DNA of 6,611 nucleotides. It comes from Flavobacteriales bacterium. Lineage in GTDB: Bacteria; Bacteroidota; Bacteroidia; NORP154. Under the pieces are notes generated by a model that searched no databases, was not told the origin of the DNA, and was given only the letters and a program-made list of their open reading frames with translations. Made by a program: the position numbers and the translations under genes. Shown in pieces: positions 6,593 through 6,611 of the stretch. The stretch spans positions 2,533 to 9,143 of the forward strand of contig DTSC01000290.1 of NCBI GenBank assembly GCA_012965625.1, read 5' to 3'. The first letter of the stretch is position 1; the number at the start of each line of letters is the position of its first letter.

Positions 6593-6609
6593 GGTTCCAA
6601 ATTGCTTGT
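6593..6609 (-). repeat. Copy 2 of the 17-bp motif, upstream of the TPR-PrcB gene
   Basis: Read on the minus strand, ACAAGCAATTTGGAACC matches copy 1 at 15 of 17 positions, with the first 12 identical. It ends 23 nt before the ATG at 6569. The window stops just beyond it, so the rest of this promoter region cannot be examined. Confidence 0.3.
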
Positions 6610-6611
6610 TA

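Noticed and set aside
6574..6601. Possible promoter for the TPR-PrcB gene on the minus strand (TTTG, then TACTTTAG)
   Set aside because: The downstream box has one mismatch, the spacing is only 16 bp, and the implied start would fall on the ATG itself. The window ends too close to assess alternatives.

Overview
The window looks like a fragment of a Bacteroidota chromosome, most likely Flavobacteriia-like. This rests on the low-GC coding sequence, start codons without a Shine-Dalgarno element, and a very large secreted protein ending in a type IX secretion (T9SS) sorting domain. That protein also carries several Ig-like, PKD and fibronectin-type modules typical of gliding or marine Bacteroidota. 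No RNA gene, insertion sequence, CRISPR array or integrase was seen.

Layout. Bases 1-283 are non-coding or nearly so. They may hold the last few codons of an upstream gene (weak), and they contain a clear intrinsic terminator (133-163), a plausible Bacteroidota-type promoter (177-207) and a tiny upstream ORF whose stop overlaps the next start as ATGA. Bases 284-5389 (+) encode a 1701-residue secreted subtilisin-like (S8, KP-43-type) protease with intact catalytic Asp, His, Asn and Ser. Its long modular tail contains two tandem repeat families and a T9SS C-terminal domain. Bases 5379-6569 (-) encode a 396-residue exported protein: four exact 40-residue TPRs, then an abrupt switch to a PrcB-type C-terminal domain. 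The two genes converge, and their 3' ends overlap by 11 bp.

How they may work together. The protease should be exported by Sec, moved across the outer membrane by T9SS, and either attached to the surface or released. The neighbour has a Sec signal but no T9SS tail, so it is probably periplasmic. In Treponema denticola PrcB is an accessory subunit of dentilisin, which is itself a subtilisin-like protease. A PrcB-like domain beside an S8 protease is therefore suggestive. However, the genes are convergent rather than co-transcribed, and PrcB_C domains also occur away from proteases, so a functional link is only a hypothesis.

The points most worth following are the TPR-PrcB fusion and its location, a 17-bp near-identical motif upstream of both genes, the duplicated unnamed domain in the protease tail, the apparently two-lobed propeptide, and a terminator hairpin inside the convergent overlap. 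Nothing here is clearly a wholly new multi-gene system.
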